Below, in pieces: positions 36,445-45,028 of a DNA stretch of 64,000 bases. The notes under the pieces were generated by a model that ran no database searches, was not told the DNA's origin, and was given only the letters and a program-made list of their open reading frames with translations. Made by a program: the position numbers and the translations under genes. Numbering within the stretch: the stretch's first letter is position 1; each line of letters starts with the position of its first letter. The stretch is from Curvibacter gracilis ATCC BAA-807 (GTDB taxonomy: Bacteria; Pseudomonadota; Gammaproteobacteria; Burkholderiales; Burkholderiaceae_C): assembly GCF_000518645.1 (NCBI RefSeq), contig NZ_JADZ01000030.1:1-64000 (forward strand). The letters run 5' to 3'.

Positions 36445-37434
36445 ATGATTCTTGATGGGCAAGACCCCGCTGCGGTGCTGAGCGCCGCCCAGGCGCTGGC
36501 GCGTGGCGAACTGGTGGGCCTGCCCACCGAGACGGTCTACGGTCTGGCGGCCGACGCCGGCAGTGACGCGGCGGTGGCCCGGATCTTTTCGGCCAAAGGG
36601 CGGCCCAGCGACCACCCCCTGATCGTGCACGTGGCCGGGGTCGAAGGCGTGAACGCCTTTGCCCACGACGTGCCGGCCTTCGCCCAGCGGCTGATCCAGG
36701 CCTTCTGGCCCGGCCCGCTGACCCTGATCCTGCCGCGCCGCCCCGAGGCCGGGGCGGCCGCCGCGGCCGGCCAGGACTCCGTGGGCCTGCGTTGCCCCTC
36801 GCACCCCGTGGCCCATGCCCTGCTCAAGGCCTGTGAGGCCGTGGGCGTGCATGGGCTGGCGGCGCCCAGCGCCAACCTGTTCGGCCGGGTCAGCCCCACG
36901 ACGGCGGCCCACGTGCTGGGCGAGTTCGGCGACGGCTTGCTGGTGCTCGATGGCGGTGCCTGCGAGGTGGGCATCGAATCCACCATCGTCGATTGCACCC
37001 GCGGCGCACCGGTGCTGCTGCGCCCCGGCGGCGTCACGCGCGAGCAGATCGAGGCCGCCTGCGGCCAGCCCCTGCGCACGCGCGAAGAGCTGGCCAGCCC
37101 CGATCCGCGGGCCTCAGGCACCCTCGAGGCCCACTACGCCCCCCAGGCCAAGGTGCGCCTGATGGAGGCCCAGGCCCTGCAGACAGCCCTGGATGTGCTC
37201 GGCCCCCAGGCCAGTTCGGTGGCCGTCTATGCCCGAAGCCCCTTGCGCACCCCAGCGCCCGGGGTGCTGCTGCGACCCATGCCCGCGCAGGCCGAAGACG
37301 CCGCTCGCGAGCTGTTTGCGGCCCTGCGCGGCTTCGACGAGGCTGGCGTGAAACTGATCTGGGTCGAAACCCCACCCGCCACCCCGGCCTGGGAAGGGGT
37401 GCGCGATCGCTTGCAACGGGCTGCCGCGGCCTGA
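36445..37434 (+). CDS. tsaC: L-threonylcarbamoyladenylate synthase (Sua5/TsaC)
   Basis: The enzyme makes threonylcarbamoyl-AMP from threonine, bicarbonate and ATP, the first step of the tRNA t6A37 modification. The 329-residue protein has the YrdC-type domain (LVGLPTETVYGLAADA, then IFSAKGRPSDHPLIVHV, and SANLFGRVSPTTA). It also has the extra C-terminal Sua5 domain (from about 230), so it is the long Sua5 form. It follows purK after 20 bases. tsaB, needed later in the same pathway, is in the window at 43878. Confidence 0.94.
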   Translation: MILDGQDPAAVLSAAQALARGELVGLPTETVYGLAADAGSDAAVARIFSAKGRPSDHPLIVHVAGVEGVNAFAHDVPAFAQRLIQAFWPGPLTLILPRRPEAGAAAAAGQDSVGLRCPSHPVAHALLKACEAVGVHGLAAPSANLFGRVSPTTAAHVLGEFGDGLLVLDGGACEVGIESTIVDCTRGAPVLLRPGGVTREQIEAACGQPLRTREELASPDPRASGTLEAHYAPQAKVRLMEAQALQTALDVLGPQASSVAVYARSPLRTPAPGVLLRPMPAQAEDAARELFAALRGFDEAGVKLIWVETPPATPAWEGVRDRLQRAAAA

Positions 37435-37477
37435 GGCCGGCCCTCGTTAAACTACCGGCTATCTTTTGGAGATTTCA

Positions 37478-38419
37478 ATGACTGGAAAATGGTTGCGCCG
37501 CGCTGTGTTGCTGGCGGCTTGTGCATCGGCCGCCGTGCTCTCGGCTTGCGGCTCCAGCACCATCGAGTCGGCCCTGGCGCCCTCGCGTTTCATCGCCTTC
37601 GGTGATGGCCTCAGTGACCTGGGCCAGTCCGGCTCGCGCTACACCGTCAACGACGGCACGGTCAACGTCTGGACCCAGCAGGTGGCCACCAGCTACGGCG
37701 GCACCCTGGTCACCCTGGCCTCGGGCGGCACCAGCTATGCCCGTGGCCATGCCCGCATCGTGGGCACGCCCGACGACGTGAACGGCAGCACGCTGACCGT
37801 CGCGCAGCAGGTCGACAAGTTCCTGGCCGCTGACAAGTTCGGTGCCAACGACGTGGTGCTGCTCAACGGCGGCCTGGGCGATCTGCTGGTCAGCTACAAC
37901 GCCAACAGCAGCAACTCGGCCAGCTTTGCGGCGGCCATGACCCAGGCCGGCACGGACATGGGCACCCAGGTGCGTCGCCTGGTCACGGCGGGCGCCAAGT
38001 ACGTGGTGGTGTCGGGCCTGTACGACGTCAGCAAGTCGCCCTGGGGCGTGGGCACCGGCCAGGCCAGCATGATCAGCAACGGCGTGCTCAAGTTCAACAG
38101 CGCGCTGCTGCTGGCGATCAACGACCTGGGCGCCAATGTGCTCTACATCGACGCTGCCTACTACTACAACCTGGTCATCGCCTCGCCCAGCAGCTACAGC
38201 CTGACCGATTCGACCAACATCGCCTGCACCTCGACCGACAGCGGCGCGGGCATCGGCATCGGCAACGGCCAGGTCAACTCCAGCCTGTGCACCACCAGCA
38301 CCCTGGCCAGTGGCGTGGATTACACCAAGTACACCTTTGCCGACAAGCTGTACTTCACCCCTGCGGCCCAGACGCTGTATGGCACCTACGCCTACGGCCG
38401 CATGAAGTCGCGCTGGTAA
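37478..38419 (+). CDS. SGNH/GDSL-hydrolase-like lipoprotein, catalytic residues missing
   Basis: The 313-residue product starts at ATG 37478, after a well-spaced GGAG, and has a lipobox LSAC (Cys24). It follows the SGNH hydrolase plan, with block I at FGDGLSDLG (residues 41-49). The nucleophile Ser of the GDSL motif is Gly44 here (codon GGC). Block III is NGGLGDLL rather than GxND, and the block V region ADKLYFTP has no His where DxxHP is expected. At least two of three catalytic residues therefore seem absent, pointing to a binding or structural role, unless the neighbouring Ser46 substitutes. A terminator follows. Confidence 0.8.
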   Translation: MTGKWLRRAVLLAACASAAVLSACGSSTIESALAPSRFIAFGDGLSDLGQSGSRYTVNDGTVNVWTQQVATSYGGTLVTLASGGTSYARGHARIVGTPDDVNGSTLTVAQQVDKFLAADKFGANDVVLLNGGLGDLLVSYNANSSNSASFAAAMTQAGTDMGTQVRRLVTAGAKYVVVSGLYDVSKSPWGVGTGQASMISNGVLKFNSALLLAINDLGANVLYIDAAYYYNLVIASPSSYSLTDSTNIACTSTDSGAGIGIGNGQVNSSLCTTSTLASGVDYTKYTFADKLYFTPAAQTLYGTYAYGRMKSRW

Positions 38420-38470
38420 GTCAGTGCACGCACACGGCACGTTGCGCAGGCAGCGTGGCCGGCACAGATC

Positions 38471-38495
38471 AGGGGGCCCAGGCCCCCTTTTTCAT
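38471..38495 (+). terminator. Intrinsic terminator after the SGNH-like gene
   Basis: GGGGGC and GCCCCC (38472-38477 and 38482-38487) form the stem with loop CCAG, followed by five T residues and then CATG. It ends the rightward transcript. Its tail is the mirror image of the tail of the opposing terminator at 38511. Confidence 0.85.
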
Positions 38496-38510
38496 GGGCT
38501 GTCCCCCATG

Positions 38511-38536
38511 AAAAAAGGCCCCGCACGCGGGGCCTT
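38511..38536 (-). terminator. Intrinsic terminator after ompW
   Basis: Read leftward, AAGGCCCCG and CGGGGCCTT pair (38536-38528 and 38523-38515) around a four-base loop and run into six T residues, then CATG. It serves the esterase-ompW operon. The segment between this and the terminator at 38471 forms a further inverted repeat (TTTTTCATGGG at 38488 with CCCATGAAAAA at 38505). Confidence 0.88.
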
Positions 38537-38559
38537 CAGGGTGTGGGGGCCGTTCCGCC

Positions 38560-39267
38560 TCAGAACCGGTAGCCCGCCGTCATCGTGAGCACCACGGGGT
38601 GGAAGGTGATGTCCATCACGCGGGCGGCACCCGCGGTGGTGGCCGTCAGCGTGGTCTTGACGCGGGCGGTGGCCACCGAGCCATGGAGCGACCACTTGTC
38701 GTTGATGCGGTATTCCAGGCCCACCTGGGCGGCCAGCCCCCAGGAGTCGCTGAGCTGGATGTCGGTCGGCCCGCCATTGAGCGAGTTGCCGATGCTGGTG
38801 GAGCTGCGCTTGTCGAACTTGGTGTAGTTGACGCCCACCCCGACAAAGGGGCGCAGTGCGCTGCTGCTTTCGCCAAAGCTGTAGTTCAGGAACACCGTGG
38901 GCGCAAACTGCCTGATCTTGGCGATCGTCTGCCCCTGGTAGGCCGAGACGATGTAGCCCGGCACGATGGCCGGGTTCAGCTTGGCGGCGATGTCGTGGGT
39001 GGGCGGAACGCCCATGGCCAGTTCCACTTCCAGCCGGTCATCGATCTTTCGTGCGTACGAGAAGAACAGCGTGCTCTGGTCTTTCACCGTCAGGCTCACG
39101 CCCGAGTTCGGCTTCAACAGGAAGGGGCCGGTGGCGTCACTGGCGGACGAGTTGGGTTGCACCTGGGTGTAGCCCACCCTGAGGATGTTGTCCTGGGCCC
39201 AGGCCGTTGTGCCACCCAGCAAGAGGGGGGCGAGGGCCAGGGCGAGAGGGTTCAGCCGGAATGTCAT
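38560..39267 (-). CDS. ompW: OmpW-family outer membrane protein
   Basis: The 235-residue protein has a signal peptide (cleavage after TTAWA, about residue 24). An eight-stranded barrel sequence follows, ending in the outer-membrane signature MTAGYRF with C-terminal Phe. NILRVGYTQVQP and RPFVGVGVNYTKF are typical of OmpW, a narrow channel thought to pass small hydrophobic molecules. It lies 27 bases after the esterase gene on the same strand. Joint uptake of lipid-breakdown products is therefore a reasonable inference. Confidence 0.92.
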   Translation of the reverse strand: MTFRLNPLALALAPLLLGGTTAWAQDNILRVGYTQVQPNSSASDATGPFLLKPNSGVSLTVKDQSTLFFSYARKIDDRLEVELAMGVPPTHDIAAKLNPAIVPGYIVSAYQGQTIAKIRQFAPTVFLNYSFGESSSALRPFVGVGVNYTKFDKRSSTSIGNSLNGGPTDIQLSDSWGLAAQVGLEYRINDKWSLHGSVATARVKTTLTATTAGAARVMDITFHPVVLTMTAGYRF

Positions 39268-39294
39268 GTTTGTCTCCTGCGTCTTGGGTGGGGC

Positions 39295-40911
39295 TCAGAG
39301 GCCGGCGGCCAGCACCTGCTGGAAGAAGCCGCGCGCTGCGACCGTGCAGAACGGTGGCACCAGGCTGCCGTGGTAGGCCTGCACCACGGCGCTGGCACCC
39401 CCATCGGTGGCCCCGGCGGCCACAGCGGCCGCGGCGGTGGAGGCCTTCAGGGTGGCAAAGCCCACCTTGGCGGCGGCGAACGGGTCGCTGGCGCCAGTCA
39501 CGGCCGAGTCCACGTCAAGCACATTGAGCAGCCCGGTGCCCATGGCCATGGGCGACGGTGCGCTCCACAGCTTGGCCAGCAACTGGGTGTTGACGCTGTA
39601 GAACACCGTCGGGTCGCCATTGCCACCGCACATCAGCACCGGGCGCGTGGGCGTCCAGTTGCGCAGGTCGTTGGTCTTGAAGGCCTGGCGCATGGTGTTG
39701 GTCGGTGCGCTGGCGGGCAGGCCGGTCGTGGTGTTGGGCACGGCACCGTCCGGGTTGGCCAGGGCGTCCAGCAGATAGGCCAGGCGCGCGTTGTTGGTCA
39801 CCAGCGGATTGCTGCCAAAGCCCAGGGCGAACAGGGCTGCCTGGGCGGCCGGCGTGGTGGGCGGGGTGATGGCGTTCAATGTGGCCTGCAGGCTGGCCGG
39901 CGAACCTGCCGGTGCCGTGGGTGGGGTGCTGCTGAACAGGGCCGTCTGTGGCAGCTTGCCTTGGGTCAACAGCGTGCTGAGCGAGCTGGTCGAGGGCAGC
40001 AGGGTGTCGATGCCGGTGGCGAAGTTGCTGCTGTAGATGTCGCTGGGTGTGCTGTAGATGTTGCCGTAGGCCTTCTGGTAGCTGGTGGTCAGCATCGGGG
40101 TGAAGATGGTCGAGCCCAAGTTCACATTGCCGTAGTACACCGCGTCCACCAGGGCGGCCAGGGCATAGGGGCCCGACAGCGGGGCCGAGGCGGTCACGCT
40201 CTTGCCCAGGGCCTGCAGGGCCCGGTGCGTGGCCATGGCCACGTGGCCGCCTTGCGAGTAGCCGGTGATGAACAGCTTGCCCGAATCGCTGCCACCCACA
40301 TTGGGCAGGGCGGTGCGGGCTGCGGTCAGGGCGTCGATCATGTCCTTGGACTCTTGATCGGCGTTCAGGTAGGGGTGGTAGCTGAGCTTGGAGGCGTCGT
40401 AGCCGGCGTAATTGGGGGCCACCACGATGAAGCCCTGCGCTGCAAAGGCCGCGGCCACCAGCACGCTTTCGCCGTAGGCGTCGTTGCTCGAGTCCAGGAT
40501 GTTGGCGATGTTGTAGGCCTTGGCCGTGGTGGTGCCGTGGGCGTACAGCACGATGGGGCGGGCCCCGGAGCAGGCCGGGTCGGTGCCGGTGGGCACCATC
40601 AAGGCGCCCGTGCCATTGGTGGCTTCGCCCGCACCGCCCACGGTGCCGTACTGGATGTAGTGGAAATTGATCCCGCATTTCGGTGTGCCGGCCACCGCCA
40701 GCAGGCCCTTGCCCGTGCTGCTGGCACTGAGCTGGGCCTGGAAGTCGCTGGCGCTCAGGCCGGTGACGCGCAGGGGCGGGTTGTACTGCAGCGAGCCGCG
40801 GCTGCCGCTGTTGTCCGTGGTGCTGCTGCCCCCCGTGTCAGAACCGCCCCCGCCGCACCCTGCGAGCAAGAGGGCCGCAACAATGGGCGCAAGGCCGATG
40901 AAATGGCGCAT
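39295..40911 (-). CDS. Lipoprotein alpha/beta-hydrolase (secretory lipase-like)
   Basis: The 538-residue protein has a lipoprotein signal with lipobox LAGC (Cys19), then a Gly/Ser-rich linker. The hydrolase core shows VLYAHGTTT (oxyanion region) and the nucleophile elbow FITGYSQGGH with Ser near residue 218. MCGGNGDPTV may hold the acid, and YHGSLVPPF near the end may hold the His. It probably hydrolyses lipids or esters at the outer membrane or cell surface. It is first in an operon with ompW. A TetR-type palindrome lies 23 bases upstream of the ATG. Confidence 0.86.
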   Translation of the reverse strand: MRHFIGLAPIVAALLLAGCGGGGSDTGGSSTTDNSGSRGSLQYNPPLRVTGLSASDFQAQLSASSTGKGLLAVAGTPKCGINFHYIQYGTVGGAGEATNGTGALMVPTGTDPACSGARPIVLYAHGTTTAKAYNIANILDSSNDAYGESVLVAAAFAAQGFIVVAPNYAGYDASKLSYHPYLNADQESKDMIDALTAARTALPNVGGSDSGKLFITGYSQGGHVAMATHRALQALGKSVTASAPLSGPYALAALVDAVYYGNVNLGSTIFTPMLTTSYQKAYGNIYSTPSDIYSSNFATGIDTLLPSTSSLSTLLTQGKLPQTALFSSTPPTAPAGSPASLQATLNAITPPTTPAAQAALFALGFGSNPLVTNNARLAYLLDALANPDGAVPNTTTGLPASAPTNTMRQAFKTNDLRNWTPTRPVLMCGGNGDPTVFYSVNTQLLAKLWSAPSPMAMGTGLLNVLDVDSAVTGASDPFAAAKVGFATLKASTAAAAVAAGATDGGASAVVQAYHGSLVPPFCTVAARGFFQQVLAAGL

Positions 40912-40933
40912 GGATGTCTCCTGTTAAAAATAG

Positions 40934-40947
40934 AACGACCGTTCGTT
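40934..40947. promoter_or_regulatory. TetR-type operator upstream of the esterase-ompW operon
   Basis: AACGACCGTTCGTT is an imperfect palindrome with arms AACGA and TCGTT, set four bases apart. This form (AACGA-N4-TCGTT) is typical of TetR-family operators for lipid and acyl metabolism. It sits immediately upstream of the esterase start, where a bound repressor would block transcription. No TetR gene is in the window. Confidence 0.5.
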
Positions 40948-41050
40948 TTTGCGTCGCTCCATCGTAACGCTGGCGATACCTGCGTCGTCAGCGGGAAACT
41001 ACCAAGCCCTTCGTGGCCGTTGTCAATGCCGCCCAGGCTTGTTTTTCGAC

Positions 41051-41305
41051 CTACCGGTAGCGCAGCTTCATGGTCAGGATGCTGGCGGCCAGGCTCAGCG
41101 TGACTGCATTGGCCGCGACGATGGGCCAGGCCTCCAGGGCCAGGCCATACAGCAGCCACAAGGCCACGCCGCAGGTGAACACGCTGTACATGCCCAGCGA
41201 AATGCCACGCACATCGCGGGTCTTGAAGGTCAGCCAGGCCTGGGGCACAAAGCTGCAGGTGGTGAGGCAGGCGGCCAGGTAGCCGGTCAGGTCGGTGAGG
41301 GACAT
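41051..41305 (-). CDS. SemiSWEET-type sugar transporter
   Basis: The 84-residue membrane protein (start ATG 41305; three codons more are possible) has three hydrophobic helices. The PQ-loop motif TCSFVPQ is near residue 18, and TRDVRGISLGMYSVF lies in the first loop. SemiSWEET proteins dimerise to make a facilitative sugar channel. Size and motif order are canonical. It follows dacB by 13 bases on the same strand. Confidence 0.9.
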   Translation of the reverse strand: MSLTDLTGYLAACLTTCSFVPQAWLTFKTRDVRGISLGMYSVFTCGVALWLLYGLALEAWPIVAANAVTLSLAASILTMKLRYR

Positions 41306-41318
41306 GGGAGGCACCAGT

Positions 41319-42794
41319 TCAGGGCAGGTTCTGATCCCGCGCGGTCCAGGCGATCAAGGCCTCGATCACCGGGCGCAGGGCGTTGGCATTGGGGTGGTTG
41401 GCCATGGCCACCAGGGTGTAGCGGCGGCCGCTGGCGCCATGCACCACGCCGGCCACGGCGGTCACGTCGCGCAGGCTGCCGGTTTTCAGGTGGGCAGCGC
41501 CCTGCACGGCCGCGTTGTCCTTGCCCAGCCGCCGCAGCGTGCCGTCCACCCCGCTGAGCGGCAGGGACGACAACAGTTCCGGCATGGTGCCGCCGGCCCA
41601 GGCAGCCTGCAGCAGCCGCGTCAGGGCCTGGGCGCTCACACGGGTGTCCCGGCTCAGGCCCGAGCCATTGTCCAGGCTGGGCAGATCGGCCTCGCCAAAA
41701 CGGCGCCGCCACCATTGGCCCAGCACCTCACGCGAACCCGCCGGCGTGCCCAGCCCTTTTTGCTGCAGGCTCAGCGTCAGGAACAGCTGCTGCGCCATCA
41801 CGTTGTTGCTGTATTTGTTGATGTCGCGGATCACCTCGGCCAGCGGGGGCGAGGCCAGGCTGAAGATGGGCTGCAGGCCCGCCGGCACCAGCCCGTCGCG
41901 CACCTGGCCGCCCAGTCGCCCGCCCATGTCCTTCCACAGGCCTTCCAGGGCGCGGGCGTTGTAGCTCGCCGGCTCGGCATAGGCCAGGGGCCAGCTGCGC
42001 TCGCCGCAGCTGGCCGGGTAGCCGCCAGCAAAGCCCAGGCGGTTGGGGTCGGCCAGCTGGGCCTTGAGCTGGGTGCGCCAGTCGCCGCATTCGCCGGCCA
42101 GCAGCGGCACGCTGGGGCTGAACTGCACGCCGGCCAGCGGTGGGTCGAGCTGCACCCGGGCCAGGCCGGCGGCCGAGTCGGGCACCCAGGTCAGCACCAG
42201 CGAGCGGAAGTTGATCAGCAGCGCGTCGGCCGCCGCGTTGTAGGGCTTGAGCGGCTCGCCATCGAAGTCGGCCGGGTTGACCGCGGGCAGCTCGAAGGCG
42301 CTGTGGTCCAGCACGATGTCGCCACTGATCTGGCGGATGCCCAGGCCCTGCACCCGGCGCAGCAGCAGCCACAGGCGCTCCAGCACCAGCTTGGGGTCGC
42401 CCTGGCCCTTGATGACCAGGTTGCCCTGCAGCGTGCCCTCGCGAATCGGGCCATCCAGGTACACCGGGGTCTGCCAGCTGAAGGCCGGCCCCAGCAGCTC
42501 CAGGGCCGCCTCGGTGGTGATCAGCTTGGTCACCGAGGCCGGGTTCATGGGGGTTGCCGGGTTCAGCGCCAGCCGGGGCGGGCGCTGGCCTTGCACCTCG
42601 CTCACCAGCAGGGCCACCGAGTCACGCGGCAGGCGCGAGCGCGTCAGCGCAGCCTCAATCTCGGGGGGGAGGGCGGTGGCGGCGCTGGCGCACAGGGCAT
42701 AGGCCAGCAGCAGCGCGCCGCCCAGCAGTGAGCGCAGGCAGGCATGGGCCAGGGGGGAAGAGGTTGACAGCGGCATCAAACGGCTTGGTTTCAT
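41319..42794 (-). CDS. dacB: D-alanyl-D-alanine carboxypeptidase/endopeptidase (PBP4)
   Basis: DacB trims and cleaves cross-linked peptidoglycan peptides in the periplasm. The 491-residue protein starts at ATG 42794 (a longer in-frame extension is compositionally unlike a protein). It has a signal peptide ending CASA. The penicillin-binding motifs are intact: SVTK (Ser87 to Lys90), YSNN and HLKTGS. The insert between the first two motifs is typical of class C low-molecular-mass PBPs. It is divergent from the DMT transporter gene, with 75 bases between them. Confidence 0.95.
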   Translation of the reverse strand: MKPSRLMPLSTSSPLAHACLRSLLGGALLLAYALCASAATALPPEIEAALTRSRLPRDSVALLVSEVQGQRPPRLALNPATPMNPASVTKLITTEAALELLGPAFSWQTPVYLDGPIREGTLQGNLVIKGQGDPKLVLERLWLLLRRVQGLGIRQISGDIVLDHSAFELPAVNPADFDGEPLKPYNAAADALLINFRSLVLTWVPDSAAGLARVQLDPPLAGVQFSPSVPLLAGECGDWRTQLKAQLADPNRLGFAGGYPASCGERSWPLAYAEPASYNARALEGLWKDMGGRLGGQVRDGLVPAGLQPIFSLASPPLAEVIRDINKYSNNVMAQQLFLTLSLQQKGLGTPAGSREVLGQWWRRRFGEADLPSLDNGSGLSRDTRVSAQALTRLLQAAWAGGTMPELLSSLPLSGVDGTLRRLGKDNAAVQGAAHLKTGSLRDVTAVAGVVHGASGRRYTLVAMANHPNANALRPVIEALIAWTARDQNLP

Positions 42795-42869
42795 CGCAGG
42801 GCAGATCAGTCTGGCCCCGGATCTTGACACGGCACCGCCTGCCTGAAGCCATTTCGGGATAATCGCCCC

Positions 42870-43862
42870 ATGCGTTTTTCTCCGCGAGCGGTGGGCCTGG
42901 CGTCCGCCCTCGTCACGGTCCTGATCTGGACCGCCTTCATCGTGATTGCCCGAGCCTCGGCCCAGCGCACCCTCAGCCCTTTCGACATCGCCTTTTTGCG
43001 CATCGTCGGGGCCGCGTCCGTGCTCATGCCCTGGGCGCTGTGGCGCGCCCGGCGTGAGCGGCGCAGCCCGGCGGGTTTCAGTGGCTCGCTGGGCGGCTTG
43101 TCGCCGCTGCCGCTGCGGCCCACGCTGGTGCTGGGCCTGTTCGGCGGGCTGGCCTATGCCGTGCTGGCCTACAGCGGTTTCTTTTTTGCTCCGGCCGCCC
43201 ACGGCTCGGTGCTGATGCCCGGCAGCCTGCCCTTGTGGGCTTCACTGCTGAGCATCTGGCTGTTGGGCGACCGGCCGCCTGCGGCGCGGGTGTTCGGCCT
43301 GGGTCTGATCCTGCTGGGCGACCTGCTGGTCGGTGGCGCCAGCCTGCTGGGCGCCTTGTCGGGCCAGGGCTCGGTCTGGAAGGGCGATCTGCTGTTCATG
43401 GCGGCCAGCAGTTGCTGGGCCACCTACAGCGTGCTGGTGCGCCGCACCGGGGCCGATGCGGTGCGGGCCACCATGGCCGTCACCGCACTGGCCCTGCTGA
43501 GTTTTGTGCCCGTCTTTGCGCTGCTGACGCAGTCGGGCCTGCTGCCCACCCGCCTGGGCTCGGCGCCCTGGGGCGAAATTGTCTTTCAGCTGCTGTTCCA
43601 GGGCGTGGGCTCGGTGGTGATCTCGGGCATCGCCTTCACGCGCATGATCCAATACTTCGGTCCGGTGCGTTCCACCATGATCACGGCCCTGGTGCCGGGC
43701 CTGTCGGCCCTGGGCGCGGTCTGGCTGCTGGGCGAGCCCATGCACTGGAACCTGGTGCTGGGCCTGGCCCTGGTCACGGCGGGCATCGCGGCCGGTGTGC
43801 TGCCGTCGTGGCCGGCCGGGTTGTTCCCCCTTTTTTCCAAGCCGGCCAAAGGCCTGCGCTGA
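42870..43862 (+). CDS. EamA/DMT-family transporter
   Basis: The 330-residue protein has ten hydrophobic helices arranged as two EamA repeats, the drug/metabolite exporter fold. FFFAPAAHGSVLMPGSLPLWASLLS and WLLGEPMHWNLVLGLALVTAGI are typical segments. The exported compound is unknown. GATAAT (42858-42863) lies exactly where transcription would start at the A of the ATG, and there is no ribosome site, so the message may be leaderless. TsaB follows after 15 bases. Confidence 0.9.
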   Translation: MRFSPRAVGLASALVTVLIWTAFIVIARASAQRTLSPFDIAFLRIVGAASVLMPWALWRARRERRSPAGFSGSLGGLSPLPLRPTLVLGLFGGLAYAVLAYSGFFFAPAAHGSVLMPGSLPLWASLLSIWLLGDRPPAARVFGLGLILLGDLLVGGASLLGALSGQGSVWKGDLLFMAASSCWATYSVLVRRTGADAVRATMAVTALALLSFVPVFALLTQSGLLPTRLGSAPWGEIVFQLLFQGVGSVVISGIAFTRMIQYFGPVRSTMITALVPGLSALGAVWLLGEPMHWNLVLGLALVTAGIAAGVLPSWPAGLFPLFSKPAKGLR

Positions 43863-43877
43863 ACCCTTTCCCTGAAT

Positions 43878-44567
43878 ATGAATTTTCTTGCTTTTGACAC
43901 CAGCACCGAACGCCTCTCGCTGGCCGTGGGGCGGGGTGAGGCCGTGTGGCAGCAGGAGGGCGCCGGGGGCGCCCAGTCTTCGGCCACCCTGATCCCGGCG
44001 CTGCTGGCGCTGCTGGCCCAGGCCGGGCTCACACTGCAGCAGCTTGATGCCATCGTGTTCGGCAGCGGCCCGGGCTCGTTCACCGGCCTGCGCACCGCCT
44101 GTTCGGTGGCCCAAGGGCTGGCCTTCGGGGCCGGTCTGCCGGTGCTGCCGGTCAGCACCCTGCTGGCGGTGGCCGAAGAGGCCCGTCACCAGCATGGCTG
44201 CACCCGGGTGGTGGCCGCGCTGGACGCCCGCATGAACGAGGTCTACAGCGCGCCCTGCGAATGGCAGGGCGGCCAGTGGCAGGTGCCTGCCGACTTCGCC
44301 CTGGGTGCGCCCGAGAGCGTGGCCGTGCCCCCGGGCTGGACTTTGGCCGGCAGTGCCGCCGCGGCCTACCCCGGGCGGCTGGCCGGGGCGCCGGGCCTGG
44401 CGCTGTTGCCCACCGCCACGGCGCTGCTGCGCCTGGCCCCGGCGCTGTGGCAGGCGGGGCGGGCGGTGCCCGCCGAGCAGGCTCTGCCCCTGTACATCCG
44501 TGACAAGGTGGCCCAGACCACCGCCGAGCGCGAGGCCGACAAGGCGGCCCGCCAGCCCCAGGTCTGA
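43878..44567 (+). CDS. tsaB: tRNA threonylcarbamoyladenosine biosynthesis protein TsaB
   Basis: TsaB is an ASKHA-fold partner of TsaD in the final step of t6A37 synthesis. The 229-residue product shows LAFDTSTERLSLAVG, SATLIPALLALLAQAG and VFGSGPGSFTGLRTACSVAQGLAFG, the standard signatures. The C-terminal half is variable and rich in Ala and Pro, as usual. rimI follows after eight bases. Confidence 0.95.
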   Translation: MNFLAFDTSTERLSLAVGRGEAVWQQEGAGGAQSSATLIPALLALLAQAGLTLQQLDAIVFGSGPGSFTGLRTACSVAQGLAFGAGLPVLPVSTLLAVAEEARHQHGCTRVVAALDARMNEVYSAPCEWQGGQWQVPADFALGAPESVAVPPGWTLAGSAAAAYPGRLAGAPGLALLPTATALLRLAPALWQAGRAVPAEQALPLYIRDKVAQTTAEREADKAARQPQV

Positions 44568-44575
44568 GGTGCCCC

Positions 44576-45028
44576 ATGTCCGTGAGTGAAGCCCGATTCG
44601 AGACCATGACCGAGGCCTGGATGGACGCCGTGCTGGTCGTCGAGCAGCAGGCCTACACCCACCCCTGGAGCCGGGGCAACTTCACCGATTCCATCCGTTC
44701 GGGCTACCAGGCCCAGGTGTTGGTGGGCGATGACAGCCTGATCGGCTACTTTGTGGCCATGAAGGGGGTGGACGAAGTCCACCTGCTGAACATCACCGTC
44801 GCCCCGGCGTTTCAACGCCAAGGTTGGTCGCGGGTGATGCTCGATGCCCTGGCCACCTGGTCGCGCGGGCAGGGCGCCCAGTGGCTGTGGCTGGAGGTTC
44901 GGGTGTCCAACACCCGGGCGTATTCGGTGTACCTGGCCCATGGTTACCAGCGGGTGGGCGTGCGCCGGGCCTACTATCCAGCCTTCGAAGGGCGTGAAGA
45001 CGCGATTGTGATGAGCCTGAAACTATGA
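44576..45028 (+). CDS. rimI: Ribosomal protein S18-alanine N-acetyltransferase
   Basis: RimI acetylates the N-terminal alanine of ribosomal protein S18. The 150-residue GNAT-fold protein shows VEQQAYTHPWSRGNF, VDEVHLLNITVAPAFQRQGWSRVML (the acetyl-CoA loop, with Ser where Gly or Ala is usual) and LEVRVSNTRAYSVYLAHGYQRVGVRRAYY. Adjacent tsaB is the normal partner gene. The stop codon overlaps the ATG of the following gene by four bases. Confidence 0.94.
   Translation: MSVSEARFETMTEAWMDAVLVVEQQAYTHPWSRGNFTDSIRSGYQAQVLVGDDSLIGYFVAMKGVDEVHLLNITVAPAFQRQGWSRVMLDALATWSRGQGAQWLWLEVRVSNTRAYSVYLAHGYQRVGVRRAYYPAFEGREDAIVMSLKL

Noticed and set aside
38599-41103. Open rightward frame of about 834 codons opposite ompW, esterase and SemiSWEET genes
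   Set aside because: It runs across three supported genes and their intergenic gaps. Length alone is expected at this GC content.
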